In this document: in pieces, positions 14,701 through 25,824 of the stretch
Position numbering within the stretch: position 1 is the stretch's first letter
How the letters are laid out: each line of letters begins with the position of its first letter
Assembly: GCA_000181795.3 (NCBI GenBank)
Contig: CM012955.1
Location: 4,947,932 to 5,011,931, forward strand
Source of the DNA: Trichinella spiralis
Taxonomy: Eukaryota; Nematoda; Enoplea; Trichinellida; Trichinellidae
Direction of reading: 5' to 3'
Length of the DNA stretch: 64,000 bases
The notes under the pieces: generated by a model
The model's input: the letters and a program-made list of their open reading frames with translations, nothing else
Told to the model about the DNA's origin: nothing
The model's database searches: none
Translations under genes and position numbers: made by a program

Positions 14701-17700
14701 AGTTATAAAGGCAATAATATTGAGAATATTTAATTACGATCTGGAATAAAGCTGTAAACTCCGCTGAAACCTTTGGCACCACGACTTTTCTCACGAACAT
14801 GGAAAACAATCACTATAACGTTGTGCAAAGAAATAACTGTATTCGGTGAAACAGTGGCGCAGTAGCGACCCGACAGTGGTTGACTGAGCAAATCAATGTC
14901 CGGCTTTTCAAGCATAGAGTATACATCAATGTAATCTTCGCACCTAAAAATTCCCTTCATTTTTTACCAATTCACTTTTGCATTCATGCAGGTCATACGC
15001 TTACTTTGCTGAGCTTCCCGATAATAGAAAACTTTTAAAAACGAGCTTCACGCGGTAGTTTGACTTGGCAATAAATGTATAAATGCACTGCAGATTACTG
15101 GGATAAGGCTTTGGATGATTAGGTGACGAAAAAGTGCCATTTATAGAACCGTCGTCCGTATGAATATACATGTGGTCGCAATCTGAAAAATACACCACTT
15201 CTTTAAAAACATATTCAACCATGTGAAGTGTTCTTTGTAATGTAGTAGTGTTTGCAAAAAAAGCGTGCAAAGATAGCAAGTTTGTGCATACATGATGCAT
15301 AATCAGTTCAAGAATAAATACATTGAATTAACTATAAATACATTGAATGCTAGCTGTATGGTGTGCTTTTTAATTTAACTGATAATTCAAATTCAAACCA
15401 ATTTCAACTGTACTTAATAGATTTCTTATTTTCACTTCTCTCAGTTCTGCTTTCTTTCTATTCCACTTTTCAGCTCATTTCATTCATTCATTAGCTCAGA
15501 GTATTTTTTCATTTTCTAGTTTGGATGAGTACAGTTTGAACTTTTGTACTAGTGTTAGCAAAAGCAAAATGCACAACCGAGCAGCTTTATAAATTGTTTT
15601 GTTCCCTTTCAGTTTGTTTTGAAAAACAGCACTTGCTATTGATGAAAACTGACAAAACATAAAAATTGGAATGAAAATTATTTGTTAGAAAATTGTTTTT
15701 ATCCACTTTGACTAGGAGTATGGGGAAATTCTTTTATTCTCCTCAGTCATAAATATAGCAGTGAATTTTATCGACGTTGCAATGCAGCTTGTCTAAATTA
15801 AACAGCTCAAATGTTTCAAAAACTTCTAATACGCGTTCAAATATTTACATTCTAGAAACTAGAATGTGAAGCTTTGAGTGAATCAGTGCGCTTATGCTGT
15901 TGCATAAGAATTGAAAAGAATCTTGTGTAGATGGCCATAAGTTCTATAGGGCAACTCAACAGCAAATCATCTGTTAAAAAATATACATTTGATAACATAT
16001 GTATGTATTTTCTGTTGAAAAAATATTTTCATTAAGACATTCATTAACACATTCAGGTTTTTGCATTTATGTAAGCAGCTTAAAAATCTAATTTTACATA
16101 ATAATAATAATAATCAGAACAAAAGTGATATTGTTTATTAACGTTACTGATTTAAAAAGTGCAAATCCTCATTATATTGTTCCTCCTATATTCCTATATA
16201 TGTTTCCACACATGTCCTCCTCTTTGCAACTACCAACTACTTTTTAGACCATGTGATTGTCAGCATAGCATTCAAGCCAAAATATAAAATTGTATTAAAA
16301 TAATTAATACAAATGAAAATTTTCAATACATTTATCATATTGTTAGATTGTTACGTTTATTATGCTAAAAGATGATAATCCCATTAATGTTAGAAATATT
16401 AAATCCATATTAAATATAATGCATGGAAGTATGAAGTATACACAAATAATGTATGAGAGTTTAAAACTCCGCAGGTAACTTAGAATTGAAAAGCAGAAAA
16501 TGAGCTCATAAAATTTTCCGGATGACGTATTTGCTTTAAAACAGAAAAGAAAAAACAAGTCTGAAAAGAAGCGTACACTCTGCTATTCCATTAATAAAAT
16601 GAACTGAAAAAAGAATAAAACACACGACGTCGCATCTAGAAGAAGCAAAACTAAGTAGTATCGAAAAATAAGCGTTAAAAAATGTTCATGAGTGAAAACT
16701 TTTTCAAATCGGGTACAACTGTTGATAAATAAAAAATTATTTACTTTTAAATTCTTTTAATAACTTGAAGTTGAAAAGTACATTAGCAGTGTAAGAGGAT
16801 GGTTGTGAAACGTTCTGTTTTATTAAAAATGAGAATGTTTTCTTAAATATATGTTATTTTGGTTACTATAATTTAAACAAAATATTTTGAATTAAAAATG
16901 AGAAATGTCGAAGAAAAGTGAGTAATAAATTGTACAGTTGTATTTACTCGAAAGATGACGACGACGACGATGGTGGTGGTGAATAAAGAAATTATTGGAA
17001 TGTGTTTTATGTTGTCAAAAATAGACGGCAAGATCACAAAGTGCCTTTAAGCCAAAAGCTGACGACGAGAATGAGCAAGAAGAAGATGACAACAATAAGC
17101 ATAAGTGCAAATACAATATCGCAGTCGATTTGTCTACATGCATTGCAATCATTTTCTTCTTCGGTTCGATCGTCAATTTCGTCCAATTTTACAGATACAA
17201 TATTGTCCAGTGTTCTCATCTGGAAACCATGTGAATCTGCAGTGCTAGCTGAGGGTGACCGGTCGTTCAGCTTTACCAGTTCTGCTGTATCAAGAAAACA
17301 AGTCAACTAACATTAAGTAAGAGGATCAGGAAAATACTATCGCTTACAACGACCACTGATGATATTACCAACAGACATCACACACACACACACTCCAAAG
17401 GTCAGTTCAGAGGCGCTGCCTCTGAATCTGGTGATTTTGATTTATGTTGGCAGCTCGTGTTCAGCTAGTTATAAAGATAACGCAGGCGAGTTTTCAAAAT
17501 CTGCTTGCTTTGTTTAGCAGAATTGGGCGTGGCTTTGACATTATTCTATTTAAGACCGGATGCAAGCGCAGCAGTGAACGAATCTCTACTGGTGTCGCTC
17601 AAGAATGCATGATGCCCAATACTGAAGACCGCCTGCCAAACATCACATCAGCAAAACCAGCTGTTATGAGATGTTCAACGCTCATATCAGATGCAACAGA

Positions 17701-19520
17701 GTGCAATTAGCCAATATATTTGCCAAGCAATGATGCATTCTTTGCTCGTGTGTCATTCATGTAGTTGACTAGATTTCAAATTTTCCCAACTGCATCATTA
17801 CGCAACTGCGCAAGCTGAACAACCTTTCTTTTATTAATTACTATTCCAAGTTCTCTGTAGGAAATATTTCAATCCTAATTTCATGCAAATTGTATGCGGA
17901 CATATTCATTCTGCACGTTCGACTTTTTAAATATTTTTCTAATTTACAATAATGTAATGCATTTTTAGCTTTTTCTCAGCCATTACAAGGTGTAAAAAGG
18001 TCAAAATAGTGCAGATTGAAATTACTCAACCTATTATGGTACATGAGTATCAATGTTAATAATTTTACTACTGTACATAATTAATATGCAGCAACAATAG
18101 TATAGTTTGGATTATAGAAGACATTTCGTTCTGTGACTTTGCAATTCAACTTCAACTGAAATTTCCTGAAAAGTTTTTATGAGTGAGCCTAATTTTTTAA
18201 TGGGCATTTTATCCAGACAACGATACTCATTTTGTCATCTTTCAAAAGATAAATGATTATCTTTTCCATCAACAGCAGTACATTCATTTTCACAACTTAT
18301 ATTCAGTATAAAATAATAATTGCTCGGGAGCTAAAACTGTAACTATACGTTAATGAAAATTTTGATATATTGATTCATATATATTAATAGACGTTGTAGA
18401 TGAGAAATGATTTCATTTATATAGTAGTTTACTGAAATGGATTACTTTTATTTTGTGTTGCTTTAATTTAGCTAAAATATCAAAGATAGAAATAATATTG
18501 CTCATTTTGATTGAAACATTAGTAAAACACAACATACACTTGCAGCGCACAACATACACACACAATCATACATAACAACTGATACTTGTTGTTATAAAAT
18601 GCTCGTAGCTGAATATACAAAATTTTCTGAAACGGTGCATATTATCAATATCAATGTTTCCTTGATGTCTCTGTCATAAAAGTTCTTTTGAAAATTCTCA
18701 AATTCATAATTCAAAGTATGTAAGTCCATCTATATTAGTAACATGGTAACGTTCAGTTGGTAAATTTCTTTCACAAAATATTTTATATTTCTTGGATTTC
18801 AAGAACAAACGTTAACGCGCAACATATAATATTGACATGACTGAAAAATAAAATTAAATCTATACATGTGCTGTTATAAATTTGAACTTACTTGTCATTT
18901 CTAATTAAATACTGTAAAGTATCGATTTCATCGTTCAGGTTCACATTTCACATAATAAAAAATCAAAAATTCACTTAAGAAAAGCATAACGTATGATAAA
19001 AATGTTCCATTGTATTAAATTTGTAATAGCAAAAGACCAGAAGCAGATTTTTCAGCATAATTTGGATGAAATTTTTGAATTCAACGAAATAAATCCTTTG
19101 AAATGCTTGATAGGTGAAAAAAGAAATAATTAATTACGCATCATTTATATGTAAACAGTTTGATAAATTGAATAACATCTATCAATTGCATTCATTTATG
19201 ATATTTGTGTAGAGTGATTTACGAGAAGCTGAAAAAAGCTTTCAATGAAAAGTGTTCATCCACGCAAAAATATTATATTGAAAATTGTTATTTTAAAAAT
19301 GTAAATGAACAAACAGTTAGAAGAGATCAGTTAGGCAAGTTTAATGAAATTTACATTATCATATGCGAAGATTTGCTAAAGAGTGCGTATGAAATATTGA
19401 TTAAACAATTAAAAATAAGAGTTACTTACCATACACGGGTTGTTCAGCTTGAATTGTGTGAGTTAAAGCGAATAAAAGAAAACTGCCCATGGCAATAGTT
19501 ACTAATGGGCATGACAGCAT
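11710..19520 (-). CDS. lev-10: LEV-10-like receptor-clustering protein: signal peptide, 5 CUB, LDLa, TM
   Basis: Type I membrane protein of about 830 residues. Exons (minus, 5' to 3'): 19520-19430, 15182-15005, 14943-14738, 14671-14556, 14499-14408, 14354-14149, 14081-13853, 13569-13370, 13346-13094, 12895-12675, 12610-12428, 12356-12230, 12160-12090, 12029-11710; the total is divisible by three. Exon 1 is a signal peptide (core SFLLFALTHTIQA). Five CUB domains follow, each spread over two or more exons, with the usual NYP/NHP..YP and C-E-D-Y/C-A-D-R signatures. An LDLa repeat comes next (FRCNFSKYC ... DCGEGDNSDELHC), then a transmembrane helix (TVGITATVVVVTILIVILIS) and a basic tail. This is the order described for C. 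elegans LEV-10, which clusters levamisole acetylcholine receptors at the neuromuscular junction; Neto/SOL-2 proteins have fewer CUBs. Least certain are the donor at 14148-14149 and the unusual acceptor at 12357. Confidence 0.82.
15183..17033. other. Intron between EAT-18-like exon and first CUB exon
   Basis: This stretch is AT-rich on both strands and ends (minus sense) in a TTTTTCAG acceptor at the first CUB exon. An in-frame ATG at 15300 extends that exon upstream but gives no signal peptide, so I read the region as intron. No other gene is visible. Confidence 0.5.
17034..19520 (-). CDS. eat-18: EAT-18-like small single-pass membrane protein sharing the lev-10 first exon
   Basis: Exon 1 is the same signal-peptide exon as the LEV-10-like gene (19520-19430). 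Exon 2 is 17284-17034, behind an acceptor reading GATACAG, and ends at a TGA. The joined product is about 113 residues, roughly 88 after signal cleavage. It has a polar acidic segment, a small cysteine cluster (NDCNACRQIDCD), then one strongly hydrophobic helix (FALMLIVVIFFLLILVVSFW) and a four-residue tail. From memory, C. elegans eat-18 encodes a small one-TM auxiliary protein of the pharyngeal acetylcholine receptor and is transcribed from the lev-10 locus, within its first large intron and sharing its 5' exon. Position, size, topology and splice phase here match that arrangement; I could not align the protein to EAT-18, so the name is an inference. Exon 2 alone has an upstream ATG at 17306, a less attractive start. 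Confidence 0.6.
17307..19429. other. Intron between shared signal exon and EAT-18-like exon
   Basis: The segment is mostly AT-rich. A less AT-rich block at about 17340-17710 contains a CA run (17381-17393) and a plus-strand open frame (17444-17710) with no recognisable product. It could hold regulatory sequence for the two transcripts, but I see no defined site. Confidence 0.35.
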
Positions 19521-22500
19521 GTCATTCAGCTGGCATAAAAAATGGGAATAATTTTCAAATTTACTTAGTAAATTGAAGGTAGTATGACTTTCGACTTGAC
19601 ACTTTGTATAAAGAATATTCCACAGTGGACGGGGTATTCATGCTAGGAATAAGGAATAAGCTAAATGGCAATTATCAACTTTTCGGCCGTCAACGTCGGT
19701 GCAAGGCAGGTCAAAGTCGTCCGTCTTTTCTATTGCCAGCGGCAGCTGTTGCTGCTTTGTTGTCTGGATGAAGCTTGCAAGAAACTCACTTTTCAGCTCT
19801 TGCAGTTTCTACCTCCCTCCCCCCACTTTCTCAGCCGACTGCATTTTCGTTGCACTTCAACGTTTCGTTGGAGCTGCTCGCGTCCAATTTGCAGGCTCCT
19901 GATAGCCTGGAGAAATTTTATCGCCCTTGCCTGCTTCAAACAGGGGACGAAGAGCCGCAGGAAGACACATGCTGGTCGCTTTTAAACGCTTCAGCTATTT
20001 GAAACGTCAAAAGTAATCGATACACACTTTTCCTCTATCATTTGGACATAGGATGGTCGAAATGGCCAAGTCGAATGACAATTAGAAAATTGACAGATGT
20101 GCATGGTCGTCTATTTTGTCAGTCTGAATAGAAAGGAAACCACTGCTTAACTACTTAGCCTTGTATATTTGTCATTTTGATGTATAAAAAAGAAAAAAAA
20201 CATCTTCATTAACATAATAATTATTTGTGGTCGGCTATTTTATTTTCAGCTGTTCTGAATGGTAGACTCAGTTCGATTCTATTCAGCGCAGAAACTGAAA
20301 AGCTTTCTTTGATGAATTTTCATGCAAACAGACAATTTACTGTTGCTGAAGAATTCATAAAAACTTGTTGTCAATTCAAAGAATGCTTAATCATTTCGTA
20401 AACTGCTGAAAACTTTGAACGTTCATTAGAATTTTCTTTGATCTTCATGAACATTTTATAAAATAATTTGCAGTGATCAAACTTTCTTTCACTGAACCAT
20501 TTCAAAGCAGTAATTGTTCACTTTTTATGTCGGTGTGTAGTTCATTTAAAAGTGATTAATAGCGAAATTTTCATTTCATTCAAATAAATATCTGATCAAC
20601 TGAACAAACGTGAACTATTGGACAACAATGCTTATAAATCCTATACATGTAAGCATATGTAGAGAGGAGAATGTAGATATTATTTGCAAAAGTGCTGATT
20701 GTTGAATGACGCAGCTGCCCTTGAGAAAATTCTCAATAAATTCATCAAGATAATTTCTATATCATAAACACTTCTCACTATGTCACAAAGAAAATTAATT
20801 TTGGCTTTTGATAAATAAAAACGCCAAAGCACGATGCACTTACTATTTCACATATACCAACCATCATAATATAGTTTATTAACAGTTTAATTTACAGATT
20901 TAATTTAGTTTAGATTTAATTTAATTTAGTTTACAGAATCAAGTTGTATTCTATTGTAATAATTACCTTCTCTTATCATATTTCGTTTCTTTTTTATTTC
21001 AGTTACATTGTTTCCACGTTTTCTCCGTAACAAGTTTTTTAAAGATACAAGATAAAAATTACATAAATACACTTGTAAACAACATTGGGTATTGTTCTAT
21101 TTATGCCTAAGGTAGGTAGGTAATACATGGTATATGTTAAAGTCATTGAAGTGTGTAATTATAACCGAAATTGCATGAAATCATTATTACATTTATAAAT
21201 GACCTGTATACTGTAAAGTGTCAGTTATTATCCATCCATCTTTTACAGACATAGTAGTTAGTTGCATGTCTTTCAAACTCTTCACGGAAACTTTTAAAAT
21301 AAATCACCATAGAATGTGCAGAATGAACTTTTTTAAATTTCAGTTTCTATTAATATTTCAATTAATTTAAACGCTTCAATTAAACATTCTGACTATGCCA
21401 AAAACAGTGGTATATAAGAAAAATGTCAATTTTCTGAAAGCACTTTTTCAAGAAAAGATTTCTCATCAGTGATAACATTGATATTTCAAAACAAGTCGAT
21501 TTTCAAAATTAATATTTTCACAAATATTTTTTCTTCGGTTGAATTTAATGAACGGAAATTGGTGCAGTTTTTTAAATAATAATCTATGCCGTAACTTTTG
21601 CCTAATAATGATCGATGTTCTTCTGAAAGCCAACATTTCCGCCATTTTGAACAAGTGAGTGTTATTTTTGCAAGAAATATCATTGAGCAGTTGGATTTTT
21701 ATTCCTCGTTTGTTGGAAGTCTTCAACTGAAGATGAATCAATATTGGAATCAGTGTAAAATTTTCCACAATTTCAATGCTCAACGACGGATGAATTCTCT
21801 TGACAACCCCTGATCAAGCAGAAGAGAGGGATAATTTTTACCAGATTTTCTTCTTGAAATGTCATACCGTAGTGTTGTTGTTGTTCATCATTTATCCCAG
21901 CGGAATTTGAAAAGCAGCTAGTTGTAATAATAATATTGTTCATTTCGAGAAATGATGGAAATGTTCCAAATAAGACGACTTTCACACAGTAATACCCACC
22001 CACGAGCAGCATATGAAACTCACATTTTGGACAAACTCGAATCACACAGTTAAATTTGCAGTTCATTTGCTAATGTCGTTCATTCGTTGGTTAAATTACT
22101 TTTGTGCTTGTTTTTCTACAGTTAAATTGCTTGTTTGTTACCGTTCCAGTCTGCATATTTTACTATAAAGGACAGTACACGAAAGAAGTTCATAAATAAT
22201 GTGTATGAAAAAATAAGAAGTTCCTGTTTATTTACTACAACAGTTCAGTAAAATAAAGTACAACAATGGAAAAACGCTTTTCATATCCTTCAATTGGTGC
22301 ATTACTGTACAATTGTGAAATTTCAGTACATTCTTCATTTGGTGATAATAAGATTTTTCTTTTTTTTGTTGAACTTCTACATCATATAATGATGATAATG
22401 TTGATATGAAATTTGACGTTGACCTGATTTTTTCACACTGCCTCTCAACCTCTTGATTGACGAAAATGATGATTTTTTACCGGTTATGCAGGATACGGTT

Positions 22501-22802
22501 CAGAGAAGACAATTCCGTTTCAAGGTAATTTGGGGGTTTTGGAAAATTTTTCAAGTCGACAAAATATACGGCCAGTGCCGTAAAAACGACAATGCCAACG
22601 TAACCCAGATGATGCACAAAGTCGGCCAAGGTGTCTCTCCACTTTGGCGTTGCAGAAAATAACAACTCTGAAAAAGCCTGAGGTGGTTTTCTTGGCACGC
22701 CCAACTGGTCCTGGAGCGGCGAATCAGTGCGCGTCCAGAGCTGAAAAAGATCGTCTCCATTCGTCCACTGATCACTTTGCTATTCCAAGCTGTACCGTCG
22801 TC
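19521..22802. other. Upstream flank of the lev-10/eat-18-like locus; no gene recognised
   Basis: A GC-richer island at about 19660-19990 lies just upstream of the shared signal exon and may be promoter or 5' untranslated sequence of that transcript. Open frames in the rest (for example 21466-21783 and 21773-22066, minus) are short, lysine/asparagine- or cysteine-rich, and lack splice signals or domains. I annotate no gene. Confidence 0.4.
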
Positions 22803-23135
22803 ATGGCGAACCCGAATGTCTGCTTGCTTTTCGCACTGGTCTGCTGCGCTTTGGGCATGGCACGCGGCGAACGCGAACCCAACTGCGACCACGCCCCCGA
22901 CATCTGCACCAGAGAATACAATCCCCTCTGTGGAACTGACGGCAAAACATACAGCAACCAGTGCATGCTCTGCGCCGTGAAAGCCGATTCCAAGCCTGAT
23001 CTGCGAATCGCATCCGACGGTATTAAACATCATTATGCATTTTTTCCACTTCTCACATCACAACTGTTTATTTTTCGCTTTGTTTCTTATTCATCGTGCA
23101 TTTTATTCATCATTGCAGGTCCTTGTCCGAAATGA
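22803..23135 (+). CDS. Secreted single-domain Kazal serine protease inhibitor
   Basis: Two exons, 22803-23019 and 23119-23135, join across a 99-bp intron to give 77 residues ending IASDGPCPK. Residues 1-22 form a signal peptide (core VCLLFALVCCALGMARG). The mature part is one Kazal domain with all six cysteines and the hallmark CGTDGKTYSNQC. The reactive loop CTREYNPLCG aligns with the classical ovomucoid loop and places arginine at P1, which predicts inhibition of trypsin-like proteases (inference from family rules). Without the splice the first exon runs into a hydrophobic intron translation, and the final cysteine needed to complete the fold is supplied only by exon 2, which supports the model. 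It is a secreted, single-domain inhibitor; the physiological target is not indicated by the neighbours. Confidence 0.88.
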   Translation: MANPNVCLLFALVCCALGMARGEREPNCDHAPDICTREYNPLCGTDGKTYSNQCMLCAVKADSKPDLRIASDGIKHHYAFFPLLTSQLFIFRFVSYSSCILFIIAGPCPK

Positions 23136-23453
23136 AGAAGATCAATTCGAAAATACACTGCATGCAATTTTAACTAGCCGGATATTGCTTCAATTTGATC
23201 AATGCCAATCAGTGGATTTTACGTAGACTGTGGTAATGCACGAATTGTTATTTTCTTCTTCTCTTCCTTCTGAATGCGTTCATTAATTAGCCTTTGAATG
23301 GATCATTAAAAAATTCGCAACCTGATTCTATCAATCGGTGTTCAGTAGTTTTTTGTTTTCGCATTAATCAAATAAAAAAGCAATCATTTTCAACAAACGA
23401 TAAATCATGTTTAATTTTATTAAATGAAATCACAAACAGCAATCTGTTCACCG

Positions 23454-25097
23454 CTATCGTTTGGCATTAAGAGAACGACGTTGTTTGAACAGCGATACTT
23501 TCTTCGGCGCCGAGCTCTGCACAGCAGCATTCGACAGTGAAGATGCCGGCTCGTCGCCCGGTTTCTCCTACAATATTATTCATCTTTTAATTTCACTGCA
23601 TGATTCACGCAAAACTCGCCTCCTGCAACATACCTGTACAACAGATGAAACTACTGGCTTTACATTGCCATGAGATGTACCAAGAAATGTCATGGCGGAA
23701 AATTCCTCATTCTCCTCGAGTTCCTCTTCCGAAGTCTAATAATCAACCCTTTAATTATTTACAAAAACGTTAAAATAAATAAATCCTAGAACATCTCGGC
23801 TATTGAAATTCGCTATCCTTTTTCATCTAATCAATTCTTACATCGTCGCTGACAGTTGTTGACGAACTATGATCACATTCACTTTCTTTAGCACTGCCAG
23901 AACCATCACTAGATGCTAAACAAATTATATAACATAGCAAATAATTGAACGTATATTATACTGAACGGCAACTATGCAAAAATAAACAACGTCATTATGT
24001 TTCTAAGCAAATAAAAATTTGCAACTTACGCTTGCCTTGAGTCATCTGTAAATATTCATGTTCGGATATCTCTTCTATTATCTCGACCTCGCCAGATTCA
24101 GCAACAAGTGATTCCACTGCCTTCAGGTCCAGGTTGCATAGAGCTAATTCTTTATCCAAATGCTCCAGCTCTTCACGTATGTCTACAAAAGAAAAAAGCT
24201 TCCCATCAGTGCGTAATACATGCATAAGTAATTTCAAATATTGGACACAATTTGAACTTTATTATCAATAACTATCCAAGTTTACCAAAATGGAATAGTG
24301 CAGAAACTGAAAGAAACTCTCTGTGAAAACAATGTGACTAATGTTAAACTGTATCAAATATCAAACAACGGATCTTGCTAAATTTAATATCCAATACATG
24401 AATTTTCTCTTTGAACAAATAAACGCACTTTTCAAACGACTATCAATAATCACTGCAGCAGAAGATGCAGACTGCTTCGCTAGAACACCAGTTCCGACGT
24501 GCACCTCAATTTCATTGGTATGATTCAGCTCTCCAATAAAAAACCCTTTCTTGGATAGAGGAACCTGAAATAATGCAAATTTCTATTCATCCTAAAGTAC
24601 TACTTCGTAATATATGTGAGTATTGCAATACATTGTATAAAAAGAAATGTTTATTACAACATTAAAAGTAAACTGATAAAAATCAAAGTATTAAAAATTT
24701 CAGCATAAAAAACATTTACCTGTGTTTTGTAAACAAGCTTTTCAGGCAAAGAACAGATCGTATTCTTCAGAATCGAATATTCCTCTATCAACTTATTCCT
24801 GAACAATTATAATTTCAACGTTTTCAGAAACAAAACATCAGTGAACAGTTCTTTAACATCTTTAGAAAAGAAACTTTTGGAAACAGTTTAAAGTTATTTT
24901 CATCCATTTCCAATATATAATTATAAAAAAATCATATTACTTACAGCTCTGTTTTCTTTTCTTCTATATCGGCTTTCGCATTTCCAATTTTTTTGTAGGT
25001 AAGACTGTGAATATATACAATTCAACTGAATTCAGATTAAGTTTTCAAAGCAACTTGAAAAATTTTCTTACTTCGAATAAACATCACTATCGTCCAT
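23454..25097 (-). CDS. uri-1: URI-type unconventional prefoldin (RPB5 interactor)
   Basis: Nine exons on the minus strand: 25097-25072, 25004-24945, 24798-24720, 24564-24429, 24306-24286, 24182-24030, 23915-23842, 23735-23634, 23567-23454; 254 residues with consistent phases. The N-terminal 110 residues are an alpha-type prefoldin: a coiled coil (KKIGNAKADIEEKKTELNKL), then the hairpin VPLSKKGFFIGELNHTNEIE, which matches the family's beta-hairpin (PGKL.HTNEV), then a short second helix. A DIREE motif follows, as in human URI1, then an acidic Ser/Glu-rich linker and a basic C-terminus containing VSLFKQRR, similar to the conserved URI/Bud27 tail. URI scaffolds the R2TP/prefoldin-like complex and helps assemble RNA polymerases through RPB5. 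The protein is shorter than human URI1 (535 aa). The 21-nt fifth exon is the weakest part of the model. Confidence 0.8.
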
Positions 25098-25824
25098 CTT
25101 TCACATGAATTCTATAAAATTAGCAGCTAATAGGCAACAATGTCAATTGTTAATATAAACTGTTGAATGTTAGTTTACAGTAAAAGTGTAAATTTTAAAA
25201 TATTTAAAAAATATTTATTTATTACTGCCTTATATTTGGAACCTAAAACATTATTATAATATAAAAACCCTACTACCGATATGATTGATGACCTACAGTA
25301 GGAATATTTTCGGAAGAAATAAAACCAGTATTCACATTTCCAGGATCATCATTAAATATTAAAAATTAAAACAAAATATGTCCACATCCTAACTTATACT
25401 ATCAAAAAGGCATAAATATTTCATCTATTCTCAAGGACAACGAAAAGAACTTTGAAAAGCATGTACAAATAATGGATGGATACTGTAAACGCGTCTGTAG
25501 ACGGTGGCATCAATTGCGACAAATGAAATAGAAGTGTGTTGAAGTTGTATCATTTAGTTTTACAAAAGATTTGAAATATTTAACTTTAATATCAATTTAA
25601 AGCTTCAAAGTAAAGAAATTTGTCTTTTATTTCTTTTATTCTTAAGTTAACACACGAATGTTTGTTTCTGTTTTATCTTTTCTTGTCGAAAATGTTAGTA
25701 ATTTAAAATGATGAAATGAGTTAACCGTCGAATATGGTGAATTCAAATCTGCTAAAACAATTATTTATTTGTTTCTTTTGTACTTCTGGTATAATTTCAA
25801 TAATGTTTATCATAGAATTTTGCG
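25098..25824. promoter_or_regulatory. Bidirectional intergenic region between URI and CDT1 genes
   Basis: The two start codons lie 727 bp apart and face away from each other. The interval is AT-rich with no other gene. It must contain both promoters unless one gene has a distant untranslated exon. A short GC-richer patch lies at about 25487-25515. I did not recognise an E2F-type site. Confidence 0.45.

Noticed and set aside
15183-15300. ATG-led extension upstream of the first CUB exon as the start of the receptor
   Set aside because: It gives no good signal peptide, whereas TTTTTCAG at its border and the phase-matched signal exon at 19520-19430 explain the 5' end.
19205-19498. Plus-strand frame of 97 codons
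   Set aside because: It starts with a non-ATG codon, is Lys/Ile/Tyr-rich, and lies antisense to the signal-peptide exon, which is the better call.
22477-23033. Several minus-strand frames over the Kazal gene (up to 160 codons)
   Set aside because: They are shadows of the GC-richer Kazal coding sequence on the opposite strand and have no domain.
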